Shown here: positions 35,342 through 47,107 of the stretch, in pieces
Numbering within the stretch: position 1 is the stretch's first letter
Layout: the number at the start of each line of letters is the position of its first letter
DNA from: Adiantum capillus-veneris
Lineage: Eukaryota > Streptophyta > Polypodiopsida > Polypodiales > Pteridaceae
Length of the DNA stretch: 64,000 bases
Direction: 5' to 3'
NCBI GenBank assembly: GCA_014529385.2
Contig: CM043967.1
Coordinates: 81,478,278-81,542,277, forward strand
Program-made: the position numbers and the translations under genes
Notes under the pieces: generated by a model
Database searches by the model: none
Seen by the model: only the letters and a program-made list of their open reading frames with translations
Told to the model about the DNA's origin: nothing

Positions 35342-35843
35342 AGAAGGCTCAGAGGATATCCACCCCAAGTGGAGAAAGAACTGGTTGAACAAAAACTCCA
35401 GATATCTAATTCTGTTCACATGAGCCTGAGAAAGCAGGAGCACCATGGATGTCTTTTCTCGAAGGCAACAAAGGTCTATGTTATGACTTAAGTGGACATT
35501 CTTTAGAAGAAGTCCTCTACGGCTTCTACGCCAGATGCATGTTTCTGCCATCTAGCAATATGTTGGCATTTGAAGAGGCATTCTATATAGGTTTCTTCAC
35601 ATAGAGAACGAAGATATTTGGGCTAATGATCAGTAACCTTACATCAAGGTTTGTTGGCTATTCAATCATTGAACTTAAAAACAAAGTCACCATGCAACTT
35701 TTGCAAGTCCCAGACAAAGAACGAAGAATTAGATATGAAATAAACCTACATGCACTTAAAGACCGCCTCGCCAGCAGTCAACCCAAAGACTACTTCAGTC
35801 CATGAAGCTGTGCCAAGGGACAACACAATCAAGGAGGGGGGAA
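35342..35843 (+). pseudogene. 3' coding remains and polypurine tract of the coiled-coil element
   Basis: The plus-strand frames continue the element interrupted at 30074-30078. Readable pieces are EEVLYGFYARCMFLPSSN and LMISNLTSRFVGYSIIELKN, then VTMQLLQVPDKERRIRYEIN, with stops between them. No family is recognised. The tract AAGGAGGGGGGAA at 35831-35843 directly precedes an LTR start. Confidence 0.5.
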
Positions 35844-36290
35844 TGTTAGCAGCAAGCTAGCTCGGATAACTTGGATAACATTTTTCGGAGCTTTTATTGT
35901 AAAAACACTTATTATTTTGATAAATCAAGAATGTTGTAACTCCTACTTTCCAAATGAATAGTGTAATTGATGAGCCGGGGCTACAAGCTTCCAGATTGTA
36001 TCAACATATCTTTAGTTAGAGCTCCCACATTACTAGTTTTGACCACAAAAACCTTGGCTAAGGTATAAAAGCCAATTTTTGTAAGTATTTTGTAAGTTTT
36101 GGATAATAGAAACACATCGTGAGCTAACTACGCTCACTTCTTTCCTTCTCGCGCTTCCTACTCTCTGCTCGGTTGTCACATTGCAGTGTCGTCTGTTGCG
36201 TTGCAACCGCGGGTAAGAGCTCTATGCGTTGACGTAAGCATTTCATGGTGATCCATAGCTTTTGGAGTCATCAACTTGCGGCCTAATTTC
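35844..36290 (+). repeat. 3' LTR of the coiled-coil element (right edge uncertain)
   Basis: It begins TGTTAGCAGCAAGC right after the polypurine tract. The end lies somewhere before about 36300; no paired copy is in the window to fix it. Confidence 0.6.
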
Positions 36291-37490
36291 ATCGTAAGTT
36301 AAGCTTAAAAATAAAAAAATAAGTATAGGCGGGGTATTGGGGCATCATTGCCCCGGGGGATTCACCATGGAAAACTTACCGCACCACGTAAGTGCAGGGG
36401 AGGGGGGTTTTTTACAAGTTACATAAGCATATAAGCTAGGGGTAGTCCCCCAATAGTTTATCTCCCAAGCTTAAAAATAAGGGAGGGGGTATCATATGGG
36501 GGGGGGGAGAGAGAAAATGGGAAAATGAGAGAAAGCTTTTGTGTTTGAAAATCATTGCTTCCCAAAAGAGTATTCTCTTGACCTTGTGACTCAATAGCTA
36601 CAAAGATACATGCAAGAACTAACACTACTTTGCATCGATTGCTTGTTTTGTGATTATAGTTCATTTGTTGAGGGATGAAAGCTATAAAGAACCTGTCTAG
36701 ATGCAAATTCACATGAAGAACCTAACACAACTTTATAACCATGTTTTTTGAGTAATTTAGATAGGTCAAATTGTATGAGTATCCAGAGTGCAGGCTGATC
36801 AGGCACAAAGTTTGAAAGTCAAACTACGATACATTGCGGGTACATATAGTTATCAACAAAAGTGGTTGCTTAGTATGTTGCTAGTCATTATGCTACACAC
36901 TCTTTGACAAGTTTTACTTAGTTAGATCATGTGAGACCTAAATTTTATATGTAAGATAGGGGTATGCTAGTTTCTTTATTGATTGTCGTATAAACGTAGA
37001 AAGGGGGGTCATATTTCCTAATATGAGTCGTATATAGGGATTTTATCAAAGTTTTTTGCTCGCAGGTGGCGTCCCATTTTGTATATAGAGTGAGTCCCCG
37101 GGATCATTGCTAAGCATTTAGAAGCATTCTGGGTCGAAAACAACTAGGTCAAAAACTCACTGCGGTTAATAATCGCAATTTTCCACTTGACCTAAAGTGA
37201 GAATTGAGACCATAAGCATGTGTGATTAGGTCTTATAAACATTTCCTACAAGTTTTGTAATGTTTGGATGTCATTTGATGCTGTAATGGTTATGATTTGT
37301 TTGTCGATTAGCGACTAGCTTTTGGTGATTTCTATCATTTGAGTGTAGCTTGAGTTAGATGAGAGTTGTCTGTTGTTTTTGAAGAGATTGACAACCTCTT
37401 GTAGCCTCTATGCAATAGTCAAGTCATCTTCATCCCATGGATTGAAAATTATATTCGTGGTTCTCACTATGTCTGCAATAAGATAGGAGT
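36291..37490. other. no gene seen
   Basis: AT-rich intergenic DNA with G-rich patches (36390-36425, 36480-36510). Nothing coding is recognised. Confidence 0.5.
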
Positions 37491-37493
37491 GAG

Positions 37494-37735
37494 GTTAGAC
37501 ACCCGTCCCACAGGAAGGGCTCTCCAGTTCTACAGAAACCATGAAGGAGGTAGAGGTCCACAAGACTGAGATCGAAGTGCATCAAATTGATACAGATAAA
37601 ATGCGTGGAGAGAACTCTCTTGAGATTCAACTACAGATTGCACGAATTTTGGCAGGTGGACGAGATGCTTGATATTAGACGGCATCTTTCCTCTCTAGAT
37701 GTAATCAACTAATAAAATAAAGCAATACCAATGTA
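37494..37735 (+). pseudogene. 3' end of a second Harbinger Myb-like gene
   Basis: This block is about 85-90% identical by eye to 39985-40225, the end of the Myb-like gene. It reads GLSS.TETMKEVE, SLEIQLQIARILAGGRDA and then a stop. Only the last 60 codons and the 3' sequence are present, so this is the tail of a related element lost upstream. Confidence 0.7.
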
Positions 37736-37744
37736 TGTTTTTTG

Positions 37745-37850
37745 AAATATTTTAGATAACAATAGTCCTTGTGATAATGGCCACTTTTCTCACAAAAGTG
37801 GGAGCAGGCTCGTTGAGGTAAATCTTGCGGAGAATGGCCTAACAACTCAC
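37745..37850 (-). pseudogene. gag zinc-knuckle remnant, copy 2
   Basis: The DNA matches 21485-21592 (TTAGATAACAA...GGCCACTT.TCTCACAAAAGTGGGAGCAG...GGAGAATGGCCTAACAACT). It is the same knuckle region of a minus-strand gag, further decayed. Confidence 0.6.
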
Positions 37851-38589
37851 TAGTTTGTGTGTGGGTGTAAAAGTGGATGCGTGACGCTTTCTTTGTACGG
37901 TTTTCTTTCTCGTTAGATCATTGGTGTTTTTGGATTTTCTCGCTTGTTTTGTTTTTGGGTTTTTGTTCTTGACCTTTGTTTCTAGTTTCTCTTGTGTGGT
38001 GGAGAGTTGGGCGTGTGCTCATCTTGGGTTCGATCTGTTCTCCCTAGAGTTGCGCACATGAACGACTTTGAAAGCCGCTGCAAGTTCTAAATCCGACGTG
38101 GCATAAAAATTGCAGCTGCTGCGTCTTTTGCATGAAAGTAGGGTCAGTGCACATAGTTAACTGGAGTGTTTGCATGTATTGCGGGTACTTTTTGGTTTTG
38201 CCACCTCTCAAGCAACATGTCGATGGTTTCCTCCAATTGCAGTGCCATCACAGGCGAGTGTATGCAACAACCCAATTGCAAACTCGATCTGCCCTCTTGC
38301 AAAATCTACTAGCGGTAGATACCTAGAAGGAATGGCATGCTGTAATCGACCAGCTTTGCTCCATCTATCCAACGACCCCCACCTACACCATGGGGCATTG
38401 CACACTTGCAGCCTTACCCACCACCTGCAGCCTTAGGCTTTGTGGCTCAAGAAAGTACTTAAAGGCCAATAGTATGTTGTTAAAAGGCCCATCCCTACCC
38501 GTTTTTTGAAGGTACTAAGTGAGCTACCGAGTGGAAACCTCCAAGCAACTAGCTTAGAACATCTACACACTAAGGTATCATATGCCTAT

Positions 38590-38593
<4 letters not shown>

Positions 38594-38680
<87 letters not shown>

Positions 38681-38698
38681 GTGTGTGTGTGTGTGTGT
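38594..38698. repeat. (CT)n-(GT)n microsatellite
   Basis: 84 bp of CT followed by about 19 bp of GT. The frames across it are repeat translations. Confidence 0.97.
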
Positions 38699-39329
38699 CA
38701 TGGTAGGGAAGGCACAGACCAGATTGGTACCTTAGACACTTTGCCTATGAGATCACTGCTTTGTGTGTTATTGGAAAACCTATCTCTCCTTTTAGCTAAT
38801 GGTGCTTATTGTGATGCTGGCAGAGATATAGAATGGAGCAACAACACCCTCATTTGAAACCAAGCTCTCCACTTTTGAGTGCGTTCACAACATATCGGCC
38901 TCCATGTTTCATTCGCCGGCACCAACCACCTCCTCCAATTCAGCCACAAATTCTACCCACGGAGCCGGTCCGCTGTCTTCCACCACACAATGGATTTTGT
39001 CAACTTCTGTAAGCCAGCTACTACATTATGCAGGATCATGTCAATTTATAGCTACCTCATCCTTCACGGCTCCATTACATGCCACCAAACCCTACATATT
39101 ACAATAGAATGGTAGGCATGCCTACAATGACTCCACCCAGATCCATGCTGGTGTTCCTACCGAGCATTCCACCACTTGAACATTCATTGGCTCAAAGTCT
39201 CGATGACACTCTGCCACCATAGAATCCTTCTCTCTTACCTGCCATGGAGGAGAACATACTGTACTAGAGTTCCCAACCATCGAGGCACCCTCTCAGCAAG
39301 GAACTTAAGTCAGCTTAGTCACAACTGCT

Positions 39330-40150
39330 TTGTCTTCAACAGTGGTGCTGCAAAGAGATCCAAAGAGCAAGGCTAAAAAGCCTTCCTATTTGAAGAAAGG
39401 TTTGGAATGGTCAACAACAAAGGTTGTGTGCTTGATCGACTTCTTCCAGGAGAAGTGCACAAGCCTAGGCAAAGGAAACTTCAAGCAGAAGCATTGGTCT
39501 CGCCTCGCTCAGCAAATGAACTCCAAGTTTTCATCCACCTACATGGCCCAACAATTGAAGAATAAATGGGATTCTCTTTGCAAGACTTACCAAAGAGAGA
39601 AAAGGGCTGAAGAAGGCACTGGCGCATCCCCATCTACTTGGGAATTTTTTGACAAAATGTCTCAGGTTCTTGGGAGAACACCCAAGGTGAGTGGGTTGGC
39701 TAGTGGCTTCAATGGGGAGGCCTTTCTACGTGGGGCACCGAAGGAGGATGAAGACGATGACAATAGCGAAGCAGACAATGACAATATCAACATCAATAAC
39801 GATAATGAGAATCAAAATGTAGCAGCCCCCTCCCAAGAGGGACCACCAACCACACCAATTAGAAGTGTGCCAAGCAATGCAGGTGCGGAGAAAAATCTGG
39901 TGTTAGGACTTCCGACTCCGTTCGGGGCCAGTGATGCAAGAAGAGACGTCGTCTATCCAAAGCCGGCTCCTCCTTGGGTGCTGAGCTGAAGGAAGGGCTC
40001 TCCAGTTTGGTAGAAACCATGAAGGAGGTAGAGCTCCGCAATATTGAGGCCGAAGTGCATCGAACTAATGCAGATCAAAGTCGTGTAGAGAAACCTCTCG
40101 AGATTCAACTATACATTGCACGAGTTTTGGCAGGTGGACGAGATGCTTGA
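39330..40150 (+). pseudogene. PIF/Harbinger ORF1: Myb/SANT-like DNA-binding protein
   Basis: Harbinger elements encode a Myb/trihelix-like protein that binds DNA and helps the transposase enter the nucleus. The frame 39330-39989 shows the Myb/SANT-like domain at residues about 20-110 (WSTTKVVCLIDFFQEKC, WSRLAQQMNSKF, QLKNKWDSLCKTYQ, TWEFFDKM). A Gly-rich stretch and an acidic Asp/Asn-rich linker (EDEDDDNSEADNDNININND) follow. Near 39960 a frameshift moves coding to another frame (AELKEGLSSLVETMKEVELR, IQLYIARVLAGGRDA), ending at about 40150. Upstream, degenerate coding pieces reach back to about 38350. The DDE gene of the same type lies convergently at 42430-43384. Confidence 0.75.
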
Positions 40151-40479
40151 TATCAGACGACATCTTGTTAGGTCCTCTCTAGATGTAATAAAGCAATACC
40201 AATGTCTTTATTTTTTGAAATGTTAGTGCGATAGAGGTTAGTGCCTTGGGGTGTTTGTGAGATAGAGGGGTTGTGCAACAACGAGTTACACTTGGGGTAG
40301 AGGAGCCAATAAACATATGGACCCAAAACTAGAACAACCTTTGAATAAATCCACCATATCTTTTCCTTTATTTGAATACTTGGCGAGGTAGAGATTTTAT
40401 ACAAGAGGAGTTTCACATAAACTATCTTTTGACATCAAACATGGTTAGCAATCAATACGCAGAAAGATAGTGCATTATG

Positions 40480-40990
40480 TTGTTAATGAGTGAGAGAGCT
40501 ACAATTACACTTAGAAATCTACAGCTAGAGAGAGAGAGAGATAGAGAGTTAGTGCGTTAGTGAGTTAGCAAGTTGGAGTGTCGGTTAAATAGCCAGAGTT
40601 ACAATGTTGGTGTTTGTGAGATATAGATATAGAGTTAATGAGGGAGAGATATTGCGATATGCAGTTAGTGTTAGATAGATAGAGAGAGAGTTAATGAGTG
40701 AGATAGAGAGTTAGTGCATTAATAGTGAGTTAGCAAGTTGCAGTCTAGGTTAAATAGCCAGATTTACAATGTTAGTGTTAGTGAGATATAGATATAGAGT
40801 TAATGAGGGACATAAATTAAGGTATACAATTAGTGAATTATAGATATAGAGTTAGTGTGATATTGAGTTAGAGAGACGGGGCGTCAGTGGTGGCTGACAG
40901 AGTTAGCAACCTAGAGTCAAGACATTAATGCAAAGTAGAGTTCGTGAGATAGAGAGTCAATGCGATGAGGGGTTTGTGAGATAGAGAGTT
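40480..40990. repeat. degenerate GAGATAGAGAGTTAGTG repeat tract
   Basis: About 500 bp of loosely repeated GAGATAGAGAGTTA(G/A)TG and GTGAGTTAGCAAGTTG units in no fixed period. Low complexity; no gene. Confidence 0.7.
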
Positions 40991-40991
40991 A

Positions 40992-42139
40992 GAGATTGTA
41001 ATAGGACTAATTTTTGAAGTTCTTAAAGTCGAAAAAAAATGTAGTAGTGCATATCTTTCGTTTAGCACGATTTGAAAGACTGTTGAATAGTCTATTAAAT
41101 AGAGCTTATATGAATGAGTTTGAGATATTAAGAGAGAACATATATTCTCTTTTTTAAATAATACACTAAAGACGTTTTGATGAAGATTAATGAATAACAG
41201 ATAGTCTGTCTATGAACAGTAAAATTGAGATTTTTATTAATATCAATATTTTATATTTATGTGTTTTAGCTTAAAATGCATGTGTAGGCTTAAAATAAGT
41301 TGAAAAAGCAGTGGAGACCCAAAAATAGAGGTTTTATGAGTCGCGACCTAAAAGTTGCGTTTTCAGTCAAAGAAAGACGTTTTTCGCAATTCTGTTCACG
41401 AAGCCTTGTAGACGAGACCTATTCCCGTCGTTTTGAGTACCTAGATTGCTCTGTTCAGATTTCGTTTGTAGAATTTCTGATGAAAACAAATAGAAGGAAG
41501 CAGCAGTGCAGTATACACAGGGACAGACAGACATACAACATCATACAGCTCTCCCTGCTATCAACCAAGAAGTGGATTGTTTCTTCATGGTAGAGTATTG
41601 TAATTGAGATTATGAAGGTATATAATTATGTTTTTTTACTTTGATTATCATGTTGAATTGGTTGCACGAGTATGTTCTTTTGACTATTTAGTAGGCGATG
41701 CAGAAATCAGTGTGTGAAACCAGATCTGTGCAAAGTGTCATGATAAAACTCTAACCTTTACGGATCGCTTAGCGATCACGTTCTTATCTTATTCTCGCAG
41801 TTATACTTGGTGCGAAAATCGAGTTGATTGGACGCCTAAGAAACGACTATTTTGAGAAACCGCATGCTGTTTGAGGAAAAGAAGGATTAAAGAACGACAA
41901 ATGGTGCGTTTGGGGATCATTCACAGATCTCCTCTTCTGCGAGTGCGAGTGAGACGCTGCATGCAAGCGAACTGAAGCTCGGGGGTGGTTGGGAAGTTCG
42001 AGCTCCGTACAACGGAGTGCGCCCATATATTTTATTGCTTCTCTGTTGTGTCAAAACTCTGCAAAAATCCATCAATACAAAGATCTCTTTCTCTATCTTT
42101 TGCTGTCGATCTCTATTACTCCGTTCCTGTGACAGAGAT
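40992..42139 (+). mobile_element. solo LTR, family L, copy 2
   Basis: The LTR runs 40997-42134, from TGTAATAGGACTAATT to GGAACAG/CCTGTGACA-type ends. It is flanked by a perfect 5-bp duplication GAGAT (40992-40996 and 42135-42139). No primer site or coding region adjoins either end, so it arose by recombination between the two LTRs of a full element. It is in the opposite orientation to copy 1 and sits between the two Harbinger genes. Confidence 0.9.
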
Positions 42140-42427
42140 GTAGTTTCCAAGTTATACGGATATAATTAGCTTTAGAGATAGGTGGTTAGAGATGGAGTGC
42201 ATCCAATAACACTTAAGAGTTACAAATATAGATTGAGTTAGAGCCAAACACAGAGACTTAGAAAGAAGTAGACATTGTGTAAGAGTGCAAGAATGATTTC
42301 TAAAATGTCCCAATAGCAGGCATTGTGGTCAATCTCTTTTAGCATTGTGGTCAATCTCTTCTAGCATTGGGATTTGCTAATTGATAGCGAGCAACCCAAT
42401 CCCTATACAGAATGTTGCGCATTCTTT

Positions 42428-43384
42428 GGCCTAGAATACGCTCTCTCCTAGCACTTCTTGGGGCGGGCATAATATTGGGATGGGAATCAAATTGGTCTTC
42501 TCGCGTTACCCTCTGCAAAAGGTGTGATCATCATAGACGAAGAACCATAGCCTTTGTCTACGAGGAGTTATGGTTGAATAGATATTGAATACGTAATCGC
42601 TCGAGCATAATTACTAGAGTAGGGAGTACTTGGCAGGACCACATGCGCCTATACAAAGCAGAGCTCTTCGAGTGTGCAACGTTGTTAGTGCCGCCAAGCA
42701 CACTCATACACACATCCCACAACTTCTTACGCGCATCACACATTGCTTGCAACAAAATGGAGTGGAAATGGTGTCTACACCAATATTGTGCTTGAGTGGT
42801 ACATCGCCTTGATCTCCTAGATAACCTTATGTGAGTGCTATTTATCGTGCCACATACATTTGGCAACATAGTGATGGCCAAGAAATCAGCTATAATATGA
42901 TCAAGCCATTCACTGGACGGAACAATGATATATTGTGGACGTAATCGTGTGGCAAGGATGTCCACCACAATGTTGCAATACTTGCGTACAGTGGATTCAC
43001 CACCACCAAATGTGTCACTAATTTATGAGTGGTGGAATCGTTGTGGGCAAGATTGAGTAAGGTAAAGCTTAGAGCTTGTTCGAGGTCTATTGGAGGACGT
43101 ACAAAATTATCTCTATCGATCGACGAAAGAAAAGGCACAATAGCTTGTAAAAGAATTTGAAAGATAAACTTAGGCATGCGATATCTTTCCATGAAGAGGT
43201 CGTCCGTGTAATCCTCCTCGCAAAGCCAGACCTGCCTTTGATCTTGGGACCAAAGAGCATGCTCACGTGGGAAGTGTTAACCATCACGGACACCCTATCA
43301 CCTTCAACGAACACATATTATTTATTTGATCGAGTTATGGACCGGGCTTGTCGGTCCAATAGGTATGTAGGTGATCGCCGATGA
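42428..43384 (-). pseudogene. PIF/Harbinger DDE transposase, degenerate
   Basis: The minus-strand frames give the DDE_Tnp_4-type nuclease. They read FWMERYRMPK-like N-terminal text (43192), YSTVRKYC-type spacing through the stop at 42968, and then the core at 42968-42558. The core has NVCGTINSTHIRLSRRSRR, where Asn replaces the usual catalytic Asp of GTIDGTHI, and YWCRHHFHSILLQAMCDARK followed by LWDVCMSVLGGTNNVAHSKS. Two frameshifts and the loss of the first Asp show that it is inactive. Confidence 0.8.
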
Positions 43385-43591
43385 GAGGCGCACCACTTAT
43401 CTTATTTTTATAGTAGTTTTGCAATGACGGCCACTATGGGCGTCCATGTGTGAATGGGTCAAAGTCTTATAAAAGGTCCATTTGACCAAAAAATTCTCAC
43501 TCTTTGAGGTGTAAGCTAAGCAGTGCTCTTGCTCCATCTCTTTCTCCTTCTCCTTCGTGTGCTCACATGTGTAAGTGTATGTGTGTGTATG

Positions 43592-43592
<1 letters not shown>

Positions 43593-43653
<61 letters not shown>
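43593..43653. repeat. (CA)n-(GA)n microsatellite
   Basis: A short CA run followed by about 50 bp of GA. The frames in all directions are repeat translations. Confidence 0.95.
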
Positions 43654-43655
<2 letters not shown>

Positions 43656-43659
43656 TAAT

Positions 43660-43915
43660 CGAGCATTGCGGTGGCATCGGCGGCGGCGAGGTGGTTGAGC
43701 ACGGCATCGACGGTGGCTCCTTCTTCTTCGCAGAACAAGATCCTTCACGATGGAAGCATTGAGCAGTGAGTGACAAACCATTGTTTCATTGAGCTTGCTA
43801 CGACTCTCTAGTTGTGTACTTGCAGCCTTTCGAGGCTCGCACACAGTGCACAAGCAAGTTACCAGCCTTCCACACGTGCGGCAAAGCGCATATTTTTGGT
43901 GCCGCTGTCGAGGAC
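43660..43915 (+). mobile_element. Athila/Tat-like gypsy: LTR end and primer region
   Basis: TTTTTGGTGCCGCTGTCGAG at 43893-43912 is close to the TTTGGCGCCGTTGCCGGGGA leader that follows the 5' LTR of Athila/Tat gypsy elements. The LTR would end in GCGCA at 43890. Its start was not found. Confidence 0.55.
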
Positions 43916-44827
43916 TGCCTTGCACAAAGCTTGAGGAGCACTTAGTGCTACCTCGAGAAGCCTTCACTTCTGCCATTTCTGTGTTTTTTGTTGAGTTTGA
44001 GTAGATCTGCTAAGTGGCTGTAATGCGTAGGTTTAGCAGGTTTAACAGGTTTTTTAGTGTTGAAATTTGCAAGTTTTCTGTTAGATTTGCTAATATCTGT
44101 AATGTGCAGATGTTAATCGATCTATTACCTAGTGTAAATCTGTAATGTGCTCTATGAGTGAGCCGTTTTGCTATGTTAGTTAGTGTAGATAATGAGCAGT
44201 AGAGTAGATAGTGAGAAGATTGACTTGTGCAGTTCTGTGTTAGACAATGTGTAAGCAGAGGTAAGTAGTATTAATTAACCGTGTTAGCTGCAAGGAGGTT
44301 AGACAAAGATAGACAAAGCTACCATGTGCGCATGTGAGCTGGGCGCCCACGCACAGCATTATCCACTCTCAAACCAAAGTTTAAAAAAAACCTCACGTTA
44401 AAAGGATGGGATTGTGATTGGGATCAAAAGCCCAAGCCTTAGTCCTCAGTCTTATGATATACTATACACACTACTTTATATATAAAGACTAGAACATCAA
44501 GTGAAGGGAGGGCATGTGGCACAAGTTCCTCAAGTCCTCCACTATCCCCTTTACACTCACCCTTTGGACTTACTAATTCTAGCCCTCTCCACTTAGGAAA
44601 AGACTAGTTTTAGAGTTTCGAGGACTGTACGTAACCGAATTGGGGGCTATAAAGCACGGCATGTCCCTCTAGCCAGGAAGCTCGTTTTGAGCTATCAGAC
44701 GCCATATTCTGTGGATTGGTTAAAAAAGGGACCAAAATTAACAAAAATTTTGGATTGTAAACACCTAAAAAACTGGGTGAACAACCTTCAAGGGCACTCA
44801 CCAATGCTTCTAGAGTGTTGAGGTCAC

Positions 44828-45993
44828 ATGCACCTACGCTCTGGTCATGTGCTAGAGGATAAGCACATAGAGAGTACCTCCGTTTATGCAGACACTCATT
44901 ATTCCTCTATCTTAGGCTCTAGGCCCTTAGCGGGAACCAAAGGTAGCACCACTAAGGACCCACATATTGCATCTAGTGAATATTTCTTTGACTACGATGT
45001 CATGGAGGGTTACCCGATACCTAATCTCGATATCTCAAGCCAAGAAATGCATGCCATGGGTCCACGGTCTGAGCCGAGCATTCTTAGCCGCTTGAAGGAA
45101 AATTTTAGTAGAGCCACTCGCTCCGAACATGGAGCTAATGATGTAAATGAGGGGGGTAGGGAAATAAATTCTTCATTCATGACCAACATAGATCCCATGC
45201 TCCTGGAGAGTGTGCATGTGAATACTCCATTCAGTGCACCCCCTTACTCCAGAGCTATTCCCCTTCGAGGTTATATTACGTGATGGTAGAAGCCTTTCCA
45301 AAGTGCAAGACGTTGAGCGTTATATCATTGTGGCTAGGGGAAAGGAAATCAAGAGCTAACGTAGGACAAAGCAACGAAGAGAGTTAAAAGCGAAAGCCCC
45401 TATGTCAACATCCATTCTAGGTGAGCAATCGAGTGCTCCTAAATTAGCGACCACCAACGGTCAACCCATAGAGAGCCACATTGCATCTAGTTCAAAGGAC
45501 ACCCCTAGCACCTCGATCCTAGATGGGCCGTTCCTAAATAAGAACTGGGAGTACAAACTACAAACGAAAACTCTAACCAACCTATACATAGGTCATACCT
45601 ATCATGTGGGTTGGTGAGATGTCCTACAATCAACATCGGGCTACTAACATAGAGGAGCAACAACAAAGAGTTTGTGATGTCATTCATAGGGTTATTAAGC
45701 TGGAGAGGTAGAACAAAGGGATCCACATGCCTTCAACGGGTCTCATGAGACTCTTGGAGACAGGGAAGGCTAGTCAACCTACCTTATCGCAAATGGAAAC
45801 TCCCCCGATGGATCCTCCCTATGTTGTTTCTCCAGGGGTTTCTGTACAATCTATCCCTGCTCGCCGCAACAAAAATACAGTCCAAACTTCCTTGCTTGCT
45901 CTAAAAAATCCGGATCATGTTGCCAATGAAGGGGTTGGCTTCTATTTTGATTCTAATTTGCACCATTCTCTCCCGAATTTTGATTGTGATTAA
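44828..45993 (+). pseudogene. gag-like region of an Athila/Tat-like gypsy element
   Basis: Frames 44828-45283, 45402-45617 and 45727-45993 follow one another on plus, separated by stops and frameshifts. The start MHLRSGHVLEDKHIES has the LRSG wording found in Athila-type polyproteins. No knuckle, protease or reverse transcriptase is visible before the strand changes at about 46150. Position 0.9-2.1 kb after the gypsy-type primer region supports a gag or gag-like role, but the domain itself is not recognised. Confidence 0.45.
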
Positions 45994-46193
45994 CATTCTG
46001 ATTGCGGTTATTCAGGATTCGGATTTGAACTTTGATTTTGGTTAACATTCTGATTTTGATTCTAATTCAAAAATCTAATAGGCAATCTTCTCTAATTATT
46101 TGGAAAATTCCTTCGATTAGAATCAGCATTTACCTGAGGTGTTGATTGAAAAGATCCACTCTATGTTCTATGACCACTAGATATAATTCTCCT

Positions 46194-46980
46194 CTACTCG
46201 TTGTTATGAGCTTCATACTCTACCTTCTTCTCATAGTTCTCTTCCTTTGTGATTGCATTCAAGAAATCAGTAGCTCCTACACCCTTTACCTGATAATAAA
46301 AATCTTTCTGTAGTCCTTCAATAAACTTGTTTGTAAGATCCTCGCGTTCCACTTCTGGTGCATACTTTTGAAGGCGCATAAATTTCTCGTGTACAAACAG
46401 ATTTGGCTTGTTCTCAGGTTGCTCCCAAAACTTATAAAACTCCATCTTCTAATTCATTTCATAATGTTGATCAGAACAATACCTGTTGTAGGTCTGTGTT
46501 CTGAATTCCTCCCAAGTGATCGGAGTAATTTTCTTACGTTGTTTCAAATATGCCTTCCACCAAAGTTTTGCACAACTGCAAAGATGTACAAATGCAACCT
46601 TTGCTTTTGCTTCTTTGAGAAATTCATCAAGGCAAAGTAGTCCTCTAATTCTTAAATCTAGGCCTCCATATCCTCGCCCGAGTCTTGTCAACACCATCAA
46701 ATTCGTTTACCTTCGCATTCTTGAAAACTTGTCGCAAGGCTGCTTTCTTAGAATTGTCATCAGTATCATCATCATCATCACGTCTTCTCCTACGACCTCT
46801 TCTTTCATCAGATTCACCTTGTCATCTTGTCTACCACCTCTACAACCACCATCACCATTGCCACCATCTTCAGGTACTTCATTACCACCAAGTTGGTTGT
46901 TATTTTCTGGTGGAGAAACATGGCATTCTTGTTCACAACCACCACAATAAGATCCACATAGAATTCACCTTAATGTGTTG
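46194..46980 (-). pseudogene. Ty3-gypsy gag (family L element)
   Basis: The minus-strand gag begins near 47090 (MEGYKRMLKEQEALI in one frame, with breaks). Its conserved block is split by a stop near 46448: KLWWKAYLKQRKKITPITWE and RTQTYNRYCSDQHYEM come before it, and MEFYKFWEQPENKPNLFVHE and LTNKFIEGLQKDFYYQVKGV after it. This is the retrotransposon gag domain. The family L LTR at 47108-48055 lies directly upstream in the same orientation and is its 5' LTR. Confidence 0.8.
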
Positions 46981-47107
46981 CTCTACCCCACAAAGCCTCA
47001 TCACGTTCCTTGTTTGCTCAATCAAGATCTTCCTGCACATGCCGAATCAAAGCTTCTTGTTCCTTCAACATCCTCTTGTACCCTTCCATGACCAGAAATC
47101 AAGCGTT

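Noticed and set aside
39859-40041. Minus-strand frame over the end of the Myb-like gene
   Set aside because: Shadow of the plus-strand coding sequence.
38500-43660. The inverted CT-GT and CA-GA microsatellites at 38.6 and 43.6 kb as Harbinger terminal repeats
   Set aside because: Similarity is only simple repeat; no TWA duplication or fixed terminal sequence was found.
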